Source of the DNA: Adiantum capillus-veneris
Taxonomy: Eukaryota; Streptophyta; Polypodiopsida; Polypodiales; Pteridaceae
Reading direction: 5' to 3'
Assembly: GCA_014529385.2 (NCBI GenBank)
Contig: CM043958.1
Coordinates: 78,110,669 to 78,174,668 of the forward strand
Length of the DNA stretch: 64,000 nt
Below are positions 33,463 to 44,167 of the stretch, piece after piece; position 1 is the first letter of the stretch, and each line of letters begins with the position of its first letter. Below the pieces are notes generated by a model. The model had not been told where the DNA came from and ran no database searches. It saw only the letters and a program-made list of their open reading frames with translations. The translations under genes and the position numbers were made by a program.

Positions 33463-36400
33463 GAACACGCCCCTACGAGGCAAGATAAAGCAAGGAAGGA
33501 ACCCGCTCCACCAAGCTCGAACTCAATTCCAGATGTTCAAGGAAACACAAAAACAGAGAAAGGGAAGCGTCAACTTCTGAAGGGCTGGGGGTCTTTGAAC
33601 AACCAGCGAGTACTGATTCTTTATGATCCAAGATCCACGGATAACTTCATCTCCCTGGATACTGCGGAACGTTTGTGCCTCACACCGGCTCAGCTTGGCA
33701 CACCGGTTACATCCGGATCGGCATTCGAGGGGTTGACAACCAATGCAACTCCCGTGCAAGGACAGCTCAATCTTCGGATTGGCGAGTACAAGGACCGCGA
33801 ATCATTTTTGATGGCACCCATCGAGGGATGTGATATCATCTTGGGTATGCCATGGCACTTCCACATGACACCTGTCCCCGATTATGTGGAAAAGACCCTC
33901 ACTTTTGATCATGGGGGTAAGAAAATAAAGATTCATGCAGATGTAGGAGATTGGCAGTTCCCAATTGTAAGTCATATCTCCATTAAGAAAGAAATGAAGA
34001 AGTGTGTTTCTGCTTACTTGATTTTTGCACGTGAGAAGGATAAAACTAGTGGGGATTCACTCTCTAGTCTGGAAATTAAGCGTTTTCAATTTATTGAAAA
34101 GTACAAAGATTGTTTCACGGAAACACTCCCTGATAAACTACCTCCGGTACACCCGGAAGATCACCGCATAGATCTTATACCGGGTAGCTCGCCTCCCAAT
34201 CAACCCCCTTATCGGGTGAGTCTTGCTCAGCAAGAGGAAATTTTGAAGCAAGTCAACGAGCTTCTAGAGAAAGGGTTAGTACGGCCAAGTGCTTCACCCT
34301 ACTGCTCTCCAGTTCTATTGGTGCAGAAGAAAGATAGCACGTTTCGAATGTGCATAGCCTATAGGTCTTTAAACAAGATCACGTCAAGAATCGCTTTCCG
34401 ATCCCTCGGATTGATGATATACTTGATAAGTTGCAGGGTGCAAGTGTCTTTAGTCGCATAGACTTAAAGAGTGGGTATCATCAGATACGGATCGCCCCTG
34501 AGGATGTCCATAAGACTGCTTTCCGCACAACCTTTGGACTATATGAATTTTTGGTAATGCCTTTCGGCTTGACCAATGCTCCAGCGACATTCAATCGCAT
34601 GATGGACCGCATTTTCAGCCCATATCGAGCTTTTACGGGAGTATTCTTTGACGACATACTCATCTTCTCTAAGTCAGAAGAGGAACATCGGAAGCACTTG
34701 GACCTAGTGTTTCAAGAATTGCAAAAGCATGAGTTGCATGTGAATGCAAAGAAGAGCGAGTTCTTTCTCTCAGAGATACACTATCTCGGCCATATAGTCT
34801 CTCAGAATCAAGTGAGTATGGATCCTGCCAAGATCCGAGTGGTAGAAGATTGGCCTATTCCCACTACGGTACATGATGTACGTAGCTTCCTGGGATTATG
34901 TTCGTATTATCGAAGGTTTGTCCGAGGATTTGCCCATGTAGCAGGACCACTTCATGATTTGACAAAGAAGAAGATCCCTTTCAGATGGGGATCGAGACAA
35001 CAAGGAGCTTTTGATCGGCTCAAGAACTTGCTAAGCCATGGACCTATTTTGATAGTGTCTGACTTAAGGAAACCATTTGAGGTTCACTGCGATGCTTCAA
35101 GCGATTGCATCGGAGCAGTGTTAAACCAAGAAGGCTATGCAGTGGCCTACGAAAGCAGACGGCTTAAGGATGCAGAGTTGCATGCATCAATCTACGAAAA
35201 GGAACTTACGGCTGTGATTCACGCCTTATCCAACTGGAAGCACTATCTTCTAGGAGCGGATTTTGTGATCAAGACTGATCACCAAAGTTTGCGGTATTTT
35301 CTTACGCAAAGGAAACTATCTGAGAAGCAGATGAGATGGGCAAACTTTTTGTCTATGTTTCACTTCCAGATCCTTCACACGGCTGGGAGTAAGAATGTGG
35401 TCGCGGACGCAATGTCTAGGCAGCCAAGGGTGAACGCTATCACTTCGGTGTATCACCAAGAATTAGAAGCACTACCGGATTTGTATCCGAATGATCCAAG
35501 CTTCTCCACCGTTTGGGAAAAACTACATCGTGGAGAGAATGAGTTTCCCTATTCCATTCGGGACGATTATCTCTACCACCATCAGGCCATATGTGTGGCG
35601 GAACCATTAAGAAAGAAGATCATGGATGAAGCACACGCTTCGCCTTATGCGGGTCATCGGGGTATTCTCCCTACGACCTTAGCAATGGAAAGATATTTCT
35701 TTTGGCGTAGCCTTAAAGCAGACATTGATAAGTATGTCAGGGAATGCTTGGTTTGCCAAAAAGTGAAGTATGATCGGCATAAGACGCCTGGGTTGCTACA
35801 ACCATTGCCTATGCCTAATGAACCTTGGGAAAGTATTGCCATGGACTTCATCATGGACCTCCCTAGAACTCAGACTCGAAATGACGCGATCTGGACCATT
35901 GTGGACAGGTTTAGCAAGCAAGCACACTTTATACCAGTCAAGAAAACAATCAAAGCAGATCATATGGCTAGGGTCTTTCTGGCACAGATCTTTAAGCATC
36001 ATGGAATGCCTAACGTCTATTGTGAGTGATCGAGATCCTCGCATGACAGGAAATTTTTGGCGTGCCTTGATGGATAATCTTGGTACGAAGTTGAATTTTT
36101 CATCTGCCTACCATCCTCAAACAGACGAGCAAAGTGAGATAGCCAACTCCACAGTATTGGATATATTAAAAGCTTGTGTCAGACCGGCAATCTGACTGGG
36201 AGAAATATTTGCCCCTTGTCGAGTATGCGTATAACAATACCATACACTCATCGACGGGGAAAGCACCTTTTGAGATTCTCTATGGTAAGCCTTTGCTTCC
36301 ACCGATCCTTTTAACTAAGGATAAGATCTTTGCAGCAGATGAATTTGTCCGGGATTTGGACACAGCCTACGGGCAAGTTAGGAGAGCTATTCTACGCTCT

Positions 36401-36920
36401 CAGGAAAAGCATAAGAAAGCTGCAGACAAGCACAGAAGGAATCTAGACTTAACAGTCGGACAGTTAGTCTTACTCAAATTTGAGAAGGCAAGACTTAAGA
36501 AACAAGCGTCTCATAAGGGGAAGGTGGTAAAACTTTCTACCCGTTATTATGGGCCGTTTAAGATCACTGAGCAAGTGAATGATGTCACCTTCCGATTAGA
36601 GCTACCGCCTAATTGGAGGATCCATAATGCTTTCCATGCCAGTTTACTCTGGCCGTATGTGGGACCGTCCGCCTCCGAGTCAGCCTAGTGCTGAGGAACC
36701 TCTTGAGGTTGAGGAAACAGAAGAAATACTCCAACCGGAGCAGATAGTAAGTCATCAGGAGCGGCCCCTCAAGTCCGAAAAAATAACACGGAAGTATTTG
36801 GTTAAGTTTAAGAACTATTCGAATCTAGATGCTCAGTGGATGACGCAGGAGGAATTAGCAACTTATCCCGAGATACTGAAGATATATGTTCAAGCACTAC
36901 AATTGAGGTCAACTATTTAG
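33463..36920 (+). pseudogene. Gypsy B pol: protease, RT, RNase H, integrase, chromodomain
   Basis: Protease motif LYDPRSTDNFIS near 33618, where the active-site Gly is Arg. RT runs from DLIPGSSPPNQPPYRVS (34170) with a frameshift near 34390, then [19 protein letters not shown] and the catalytic FFDDIL (34644-34661). RNase H (VHCDASSDCIGAVL, KTDHQSLRYFL) follows. The integrase shows the HHCC finger (GHRG, CLVCQKVK), the core MDFIMDLPRTQ, then VSDRDPRM after a frameshift near 36010 and QTDEQSEIANS before another near 36175. A chromodomain with RKYLVKFKNYSNLDAQW (36785-36850) closes it. Despite four frameshifts, long frames (one of 532 codons) survive, so inactivation looks recent. Confidence 0.92.
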
Positions 36921-36932
36921 AAGCCAGAGGGA
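36921..36932 (+). other. Polypurine tract of gypsy B
   Basis: aagccagaggga directly precedes the 3' LTR. Confidence 0.6.
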
Positions 36933-38210
36933 TGTTGCTAATTGGACTATTTTCTAATTTTTAATGATTAATTTCTTTCTCTAGGATATTTTATTGTGTA
37001 CACTAAGAACTGTTAAAAGATTGTAGCTACAGGAAGTGCCATCAAGAACGGACAACTCTGATGTGTCATTTGATGGGTGACGGTAAACATCGCAAAGGAG
37101 TTTCCGTAAGTTCGGTAGAAAGGCTGGGTTACGAGTGCCCCCGATGCGTCACATGATGGGTGACGGGTGCATCAGAAAGGGGGCATTCCGTAGGTTGAGG
37201 AGGAAATCCGAACTGAGTAAGAAAATACGCGTAAGAACGCAAGCACAAGAATAAAGATGGGTTCAATGAAGCTTTTTACGAAAAGCAGGAACATTCGCGG
37301 GAGGACAGATGCTTTCCCGCGAGGAGTCTGTGTCTGCATTGCATCTGTGCCCGTGTTCTGCACCCGGGGACGCCTGGAATGTGTTCATGTAGCATTGTTT
37401 TCACTAACTGAGTGAGTTTTTAAAGTTTAAACAAGTTCACACTTTATTTATAAAGTGGCCGGTCACTTTTAAGTGACCAACCCTTTTAAAAAAATAACAT
37501 AAAGCATTGCTCTTCCACAAAAAAAGCCTACGTTAAAAACTTTGCGCTAATAAGCTACGCAAGGCTGTACGGACAGCAACGTTCTCTCTGTCTCCTCTCT
37601 CTAGGGCGCCGGTTCTTGCTTTTTGGGGTCGCTATTCCCGCAGGGTGCCAAGGCCTATAAAAGAGGCAGGTAGCGTTCAGTTTTGAGCAAGGATCGCAAC
37701 AACCCAGAAGTGCAAGCGCTGGAGAATCTGGTAGCAAGTGCCGGCGACGGATTTCGCGAGAGTTCGTGTGCCGACGGAGTACGGAAGTCGCTTTCTCGAG
37801 CGAGGAGCAACAGGTATAATTTGTCGATTACACATCGCGAGTATTGCTTTGTGTGGTTGTTTTTGCAGGAATCCTCCCTCACGGGAAGTACGACCTTTGC
37901 GTCTAAGTCCCTCTCGGGAAGTACGGCTTCGTGCCTAAGTCCCTTACGAGAAAGTACGGCCTTGTGCCTAAGTCCCTTACGGGAAAGAACGACCTTCGGG
38001 TCTAAGATTACAGAACGGAGGGGTTTCCTCGGGTTCTCGTGCTTGTATACAAATTCTCCCTGAATAAAGAATACTCTTGACGGGGGGGGGGGGGGACCAG
38101 CCCATCTTCTGGTCCCCAATACTGTGTCGATCTTCTCCCTTCTCTCACATTTGCAAAGTATTTTATTTTTCAGATTTCTAAGTGCTCGTGTACGCTCCCG
38201 TTTTGTGACA
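36933..38210 (+). mobile_element. 3' LTR of gypsy B
   Basis: 1278 bp, same ends as the 5' LTR. Differences seen include a ~24-bp extra segment near 37450 (ggccggtcacttttaagtg), a longer G run at 38081-38095 and scattered substitutions. Confidence 0.95.
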
Positions 38211-38215
38211 ATAAC
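38211..38215. other. Right target duplication of gypsy B
   Basis: ataac, identical to 30904-30908. Together these show the element of 7302 bp inserted once and has not been rearranged at its ends. Confidence 0.85.
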
Positions 38216-38661
38216 CAATCTATGCTTCCACAATGCTTGAAAGACCTGTAGTAGATGATGTTTATGCTCTACTTCATTCTTGGAGAAAACTATAATGTCG
38301 TCAAAGAAAGTGCCAACAAAAGATCGATACTCTCTAAAAATCCTATCCATCATTCGATTGAATGTTTCTGGAGCATTCATAAGTCCAAAAGGCATAGCCA
38401 AATATTTGTACAAACCAAAGGTTGTACGATCTATAATACTAGCAATACCGAAGAGCAGGAAGGTAAAGTGCTAGGTTGGATGAGACCCTTTTCTAGAAGT
38501 TCTTTTACTTCGTTCATTATTTCTTCATTTTGGGCTCAGCTAACACGGTAAGGTGGCCCGTTCGGTGGTGTACTTCCGGGAATCAAATCAATCGTATGGT
38601 CCTCAAGACTAGGTGGAGGTAACTTGCTTGGTAGGACTTCAGAGAAACAATCAGCCTTTGG
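38211..38661 (-). pseudogene. Gypsy H RT N-terminal part, fragment 1
   Basis: On the minus strand: FSEVLPSKLPPPSLEDHTID, LIPGSTPPNGPPYRVS, a stop, then EVKELLEKGLIQPSTLP. It jumps to RTTFGLYKYLAMPFG and FFDDIIVFSKNE, so a piece of the RT fingers and palm is deleted. It ends FQALWKHRLVI, and the next codons (NEKKSEFFL) are at 30908 on the other side of gypsy B. On the right it is cut by an LTR X copy at 38662. Confidence 0.85.
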
Positions 38662-39463
38662 TAAAAGTATGTCTAGGCACAGTTCAAAGTCATTTAGGCC
38701 CCTTACGACACTTATAAGTGGTGAATACTAGGAAATTAACTCAAAAGAGGCAAAGTGGACACATGGCGACACCAGGTCAAATTTCGAGACTTGCATGAAG
38801 AGGGGACGCCCAAATTGAGAGAGGAGGTTGATTTTGCACATAAGTGAACTCCAATGTGTCAGTAGTGGGTGCAGGTGATCAGAGCTTTAATGGAAAGCTT
38901 GCCTTCTCCCTTGCCTGATGTAGCACGATGATTCCGCTCTCGTGCATCTCTCTCCCCCTCTGAATACAGAAACATGCTGCCCCGCTTGAGGGCTTCTCAT
39001 CTCTATGTTCTGGTGCATTTTCAAGGCAGAAAACAGAGAATTTAGAGTGCTGCAGATTCTCGCCAGCTTTAAGAAAGTGCTCGAATGCGCCAAGAAAGTC
39101 ACCCTTTGCACGGGGATTTTGTCTGTGAAACCTCCTACTGCAGTTATGCTGCAAAATCGGGCTAGAGTAGCCTGTAGGTTATTTTTCATCCCGGTAAAAG
39201 CAGGACAACTCGTAGGACTTTGCAGGTTTTCTCCCAAGTTTAATAAGAATAAGAAATACCGAATGGGGCGCCACTCTTGGGGGCCTACAGGGTATCGCTA
39301 TCTTCTTGGAAGCACTCTAGCTGTCAAGCCATGCTTTGTTTGAAGTGTTAATTTCGGTCACAGGTTTATTCGTGAAGTTTCTCTGTGTCGTAAGTTCAAG
39401 TAAAGTTTATTAAGTAAACATTCGGGTGAGAGCTAAAGTCTACTGCCCTACGGGCCGGTTTCA
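38662..39463 (+). mobile_element. Second copy of LTR X, shorter
   Basis: About 802 bp, homologous in the same orientation to 20131-21248 from taaaagtatgtctagg to ggtttca, but lacking a ~320-bp block. No primer site follows; a short (CA)n run does. It is probably a solo or truncated LTR inserted in gypsy H. Confidence 0.7.
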
Positions 39464-39518
39464 CACACACACACATAGACACACACCCAATGGGGTCCCA
39501 ACCAACCCTCTCAAGGGC

Positions 39519-39535
39519 CCCCCGCACCGTTGCCA
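39519..39535 (-). other. Primer-binding site (tRNA-Asp-like) beside LTR Y
   Basis: Minus strand TGGCAACGGTGCGGGGG, same class as the site at 2724-2740, one base from an LTR starting at 39537. Confidence 0.45.
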
Positions 39536-39536
39536 A

Positions 39537-40802
39537 TGTGCTATTTGCTTTTGATTGCATAAATGGAATATACACACATGCAATACTCAATGCAGACACT
39601 ACTGACTCGATGGGGAATTCCGCCGCGGTAACTCTTCAAGATGAAGCACCTCCGGGCTGATTTGATGCATGTTGGATCCATCTTGATGAGGGTTGTTGAT
39701 GGCCACCAAGGGGTAGATCTCGGACTGATTTTCCCTCCCGATGTGAGAGGAATGAAGAGCTGAAAGCTGGCTGCAAAAACGCAGATCTGACTGCAAAAAC
39801 GCGTCGCATAAAGCAGGGCTGAAAACGCAGACCTCGATGGAGTAGATGATGGGCAACGATGGGAGCAGTCGATGCGGCGAGGGAATGGCCGAGGAGAGGC
39901 TCAATGTGCTGCCAAAGGTCCGGGCTCAACGCAAAAGGTAGCAGCAGCAGATCCAGGCCGGACCCCGGTTCCCGCGAGGGAAAGAGCTTGAAATCTGAAA
40001 ACGTTATGCTGATCTGCTGGAGACTCTAAACGCACGACTGATCTGCAAGATATGAGAAAAAACACCAAGTACTGCTGCGTTAAAACACTTGGCTGATCTG
40101 CAACCTTATGAAAAATGTTGGCCGATCTACAGCGCTAGCTCCACTTATGAGAAAACATTGAGACTACTGCTTCCTTTATAGGACTTTTTGGTCAGGTTGA
40201 GAAATTAAGGTTAGGTCAGTAAAAATGTGCAAATGTGCGCACCCGGGCAATAACTCACTGGTCGGTGAACCATTCAACGAACAGACTAAAACCGACACAT
40301 TCCTTTAACCTAGACCTACATGCTCGTCATGTCAGATGCCCACCGAAGTGTAATAACATATATCAAAACGCTTGTACAATCCATTTATGCAAGAGGGTTC
40401 CAAAACTGGAAAACCTAATCTAATGGACTTGTCCGGACGTGCAGTTCCTGGAAACACACTCACAAAATTGCCGATTCTAATCCTCCTAGGTTATAGACAG
40501 GTGCAAAATTGGCTCTAGAAGTTGATAAAGCATGTCTAAGTGGCACATAGAGCCATGTGCACATGACATCCCCTAGAAGAAGTGTAATAACATATATCAA
40601 AACGCTTGTACAATCCATTTATGCAAGAGGGTTCCAAAACTGGAAAACCTAATCTAATGGACTTGTCCGGACGTGCAGCTCCTGGAAACACACTCACAAA
40701 ATTGCCGATTCTAATCCTCCTAGGTTATAGACAGGTGCAAAATTGGCTCTAGAAGTTGATAAAGCATGTCTAAGTGGCACATAGAGCCATGTGCACATGA
40801 CA
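39537..40802 (-). mobile_element. LTR Y, minus orientation, with internal duplication
   Basis: Starts TG (tgtgctatttgc) beside the primer site and ends CA (cacatgaca) at 40568 or, including a duplicated end, at 40802. The middle has the same kind of gctgaaaacgcag words as family S LTRs, and the distal part (tccggacgtgcag, acacactcacaaaa) resembles S. It appears to be a related but distinct LTR family. Confidence 0.5.
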
Positions 40803-40814
40803 TCCCCTAGAAGA
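40345..40814. repeat. 234-bp tandem duplication
   Basis: The segment starting gaagtgtaataacatat at 40345 is repeated from 40579 almost without change. The unit includes the end of LTR Y plus about 12 bp beyond it. Confidence 0.95.
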
Positions 40815-40827
40815 AAAGTTCAATTGT

Positions 40828-40839
40828 GCTTTGATACCA
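40828..40839 (-). other. Primer-binding site (tRNA-Met type) beside LTR Z
   Basis: Minus strand TGGTATCAAAGC, one base from an LTR starting tgtaaccggctgg at 40841. Confidence 0.55.
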
Positions 40840-40840
40840 T

Positions 40841-41293
40841 TGTAACCGGCTGGCCTAATGCCCAAGCCGTGCGAGGCAGCAAAACAGAGATTTTCAGCTT
40901 GACGAAACAGAATTGCAGCACTTAAATTAAGAAGCTATAAGACAATGTAGTTAGGAGATGGAGAGACGGAGAGATAGAGGTGAGATCTGGAAAGATGGAG
41001 AGGTGGAGTTCCTCCCGTACACAATATTGGCCCCTAAGTAGGCGTCCCTTTCAATATATGTTTTGATTATATCAAATATGAGCAATACAAAGCTTAAGAG
41101 ATGGCACCGTGATTCTCTGAGAGGAGAGGGGGAGAGAGTGTGCCAAGAGAAGAACTTTATAATTGGATAGATCAGCCCGTTAAATAGGCATGCGGTGTGT
41201 GTATAGGCATAGAAAAAGTGCCAAGTGTCTGCCTTTCCTCCTTTGCCTGAGCCTCTAAAGGGTTGTTCTAGACAAGTGGCCAGTTCTTCACCT

Positions 41294-41295
<2 letters not shown>
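40841..41295 (-). mobile_element. LTR Z fragment, minus orientation
   Basis: A TG start next to the primer site supports an LTR. The right end is not determined and may lie near the (GT)n tract. Confidence 0.4.

Positions 41296-41358
<63 letters not shown>
41296..41358. repeat. (GT)n microsatellite
   Basis: About 31 gt units without interruption. Confidence 0.95.
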
Positions 41359-41359
<1 letters not shown>

Positions 41360-41480
41360 TCACCTAGTACCTGCTATGCCTGAACTACCCTTCATTAGGG
41401 CAGCCTGATACTTGCCATGCTTGAACTGCCCTTCACTAGGGTCACCTGGTACCTCCCATGCTTGAACTGCAACCTCCCAT
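41359..41480. repeat. 41-bp minisatellite, three copies
   Basis: Units begin at 41359 (gtcacctagtacctgc), 41400 (gcagcctgatacttgcc) and 41441 (gtcacctggtacctccc), and share atgcttgaactgcccttca. Degenerate cctcccatgca words continue to about 41550. Confidence 0.85.
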
Positions 41481-41701
41481 GCAAGGACTCCAATTGCTTT
41501 GCATGAATTGCCACCTCCCATGCATGGACTTCAGTTAACTTGCATGGACCATGCCTAGGCCTTCCAAGTGTCCACCTGCCTTGCATGCTCTGCCAATTCC
41601 TAGGCGCATAAATCTTGCTCCTCTCTCTGCATCCTTTGCTAGGCTAAGGGTCACCCTACATCCCCTTGCCAGTTCCCTTTCTCTTGGGCGCCCTACACAA
41701 G

Positions 41702-41830
41702 CTGGTCTTCCATCTCTTGCAAGAACTCAGCAATGGTGTGGCTGCTGGTCTTTCATCTCCTGCAAGAATTCGGCTATGGTGCTGCTACTGGTCTTTCACC
41801 TCCTGCAAATATTCAGCTATGGAGTTGCAG
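41702..41830. repeat. 43-bp minisatellite, three copies
   Basis: Units beginning ctggtctt start at 41702, 41745 and 41788 and share catctcctgcaagaattc. An open frame across it is probably incidental. Confidence 0.85.
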
Positions 41831-43449
41831 TTGCAGATGGGCAGCCTGCAATGGCCAAAATCAGTGACAGAATTCCCAAGGCAATGGGCACATAATATTG
41901 CTGAATGTAAAGATCCAACTATAGCACCATCTCCATCCATCAATCCATGCTACTCACAAAATACTTCATCCCTATAGAAAAGACGAGTAGTTGATGTCAA
42001 ACAAGACCATGACCACCTATTCGCTAGTTGTTCCTAAAAGGCAAAAATCATGGGCATTCATCACATGTGCATAGCATATCGTAGCACATCACTGCATTAG
42101 AAACACAAATAGCTCGAGTTTGGATGCTAAATACCTCGAACATATACGGACAATTTGTAATGGGCAAGGAACCTTTTGGCTCAAAGCCATGATCAATGTT
42201 GGGTCAATCAAGGAGATGTCCTAATGCTCCAGCCTTCTTCAGTGTAACAAGAAACATTTCGTGCGTTTCGTCGTTTAGTTGTTTCAAGGAGTTTCATTTC
42301 GTTTCGAAAATGCCAGGATGAAACACATAAGTTTCTAGAGGTAATAAGAAACATGATATTTAGGAGTCTAACTACCTTCATTGGAGTACCGCACAGTACC
42401 TTTTATGTAGCACTAAGTGGACAGAATAGTGCACCCCTGCCAAAAGCTATCATTGTCTCACAACCCTTATGAGGCATATAATCCAGAGGCTGGTTCTTTG
42501 ACCCAGCCCTTTTCAAGGCCTGCTCTGCAATCAAACTCTGTAGGCAGTGTTTGCTTCACTAGAGTTCGTACTAAGTGAACCAATGAAATCCTAGCAAGAT
42601 TGAGCACTTTTTTGAGAGAGTGCAAATTTCATGCTTGAATACTACCGTATTTATACAACACCTCCTTTTCAAGATTTCCAACCATTCTCAATTGACACTA
42701 GGTGCATTGTTTTAAAAGTGTCATTTACTGCATCAACAAAATGTTCATACAAATGGGCAGGTACAAAGGCAACATGACTGCCTACTGACGTGTAAGTAGA
42801 GGACCCCTAAGCTGACCCATCCATTGTCTGGCTGTCTGTAATTGGACAGGTAAAAATGCCACAGTAGTCATCTACTGCCATATGTGTGAAGCACCTCTCA
42901 TAGGCTTCCAATCAGATTGCATCTAAGTAGATGAGAGTTGTTGAGACCTAGAATGAGGCTCCTTTCTATACCTCATAATGGAAGCAAGGCAAATGAAGAC
43001 AAAGCTTCGGACATGACAATGCTGGCATCCTCCAAAAAGTGACAGCCCATTTAAATATTTATCCTGAATACCATGACCTTGAATGTTACGCTACACCTGT
43101 GCCTCTCGTTAGTAAGATCTCAAGTCATCATAGATTGTGGCAAATATCACATGGCCAGCATTCTGAACGGCCCATCCAATAGACTCATCAATTGACCAAT
43201 TATTCTTCTTCTTGTTGCTACGGTACTCCCATTGACACTTAAATCACATTTACTGATACTACTGATCAATCTCTGGGTGCGTTTTGAAAACATGGAAGCT
43301 CAAAAGATAAGCTAAACAGTACCAGCATCACAAAAAAGCGCACAACAAACTATGCCCACCAGGTGATAAGAACTTTCATTTACAAACAAGAAACGCAAAA
43401 TGGAGAGAGCGCAGCAAAAGAATAACAAAGACGTGAGGTTGTGCACTAC
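41831..43449. other. Intron 1 sequence of UROD without recognised elements
   Basis: No domain or repeat was recognised. This stretch joins the 5' splice site of intron 1 and may be original intron. Confidence 0.45.
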
Positions 43450-43636
43450 CTGTTGCGACGGTCTGGACAATGCAGAGGGGACGGCGACAATGCTGTCTGG
43501 AATCCTTGGAGAAGCTTACGGTTTCGGAGTAAAGAGCAGGATGCAGAAAAGCCATAGAGGAGTGGGACGAAAGGGACGATTTGAACTGCACAGCAGTGCC
43601 ACATACAGACGTGGACGAGAACGCCATTGCACTCAT
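43450..43636 (-). CDS. UROD: UROD exon 1, plastid transit peptide (inferred)
   Basis: The ATG is the complement of 43634-43636. The 62 codons are rich in Ser, Thr, Ala and Arg and poor in acidic residues: MSAMAFSSTSVCGTAV at the start, RRPLCIVQTVAT at the end. That is the make-up of a chloroplast transit peptide, which would be removed on import. The exon ends one base into a codon at a gtagtg donor. UROD exon 2 begins with two bases, and the join forms a Glu codon followed by SAEKAVASQ. The summed coding length, 1254 bp with stop, is a multiple of three and gives 417 residues. An alternative is that this exon belongs to another plastid-protein gene on the same strand whose remaining exons are not visible, but no candidate was found. 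Confidence 0.7.
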
Positions 43637-43860
43637 CTACTCCAGTGCTTTCTCTTCCGCTCGTGCTCTAACAGTAATTCCTGGTAAACCTGATCACCAG
43701 CGAGAGCAGCTTCGTCTTCTAACTTCTAAGTTCTCTCTCACCATATGAAGATAAGGCAGCTTAAACAATGTGGGTCCTACGCATCCAATTGGGTTTTCTT
43801 CCTTTTATCCATTTTTCAAATGGAATCTCAACATCTTTGGCCTGCTCAAAAAGGCCCTAG
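43637..43860 (-). promoter_or_regulatory. UROD 5' leader and proximal promoter region
   Basis: Sequence upstream of the ATG on the minus strand. The minus strand is purine-rich (agagagaac, gaagacgaag) near 43705-43740 and holds a ccaattgg near 43790. No clear TATA box was seen. The start site is unknown. Confidence 0.35.
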
Positions 43861-44155
43861 AGAACAAGGGATTAAAAATTGCATGTAGCGTTTAATCCCA
43901 TGATGTGAAGTATTGACTTATTGAATTTTTTTTTTAATTTGTGAAATGCTTTTCATTTAAGGACCTTACTAGGTCCATATCATTAAATTGTTTTTGGTTT
44001 GCTACAAGAGAACAAGAGATTAAAGAGTGCATTCATTAGAGTTTGATTCTATGATGTGAAATATTGATTTAATAAAAATAATAATTTGTGAGGAGTCATT
44101 TTATTTAAGAATCTCATAAAGGTCCATTTTATTATATGGTTTTATTATTTCTTAT
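43861..44155. repeat. 148-bp tandem duplication upstream of UROD
   Basis: The segment agaacaagggattaaa at 43861 recurs as agaacaagagattaaa at 44009. Both are followed by atgatgtgaa(g/a)tattga and aaggtccat-like text. The copies have diverged clearly. Confidence 0.75.
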
Positions 44156-44167
44156 GTTTAGTAAATC

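Larger units (their letters stand above)
13705..43449 (-). other. UROD: Giant intron 1 of UROD (29.7 kb, inferred)
   Basis: Bounded by a gtagtg donor (complement of 43444-43449) and a tttttcag acceptor (complement of 13705-13712). The splice joins codon phase 1 exactly. The intron carries a LINE tail and front fragment, gypsy elements A, H and B, solo LTRs and several LTR remnants. Inserts lie in both orientations. The join rests on phase, on the transit-peptide character of exon 1 and on total length. A transcript read across it would prove it. Confidence 0.7.

Noticed and set aside
43400-43687. Plus-strand 95-codon frame opposite UROD exon 1
   Set aside because: Shadow of the minus-strand exon. 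The minus strand has transit-peptide composition and a matching splice phase.
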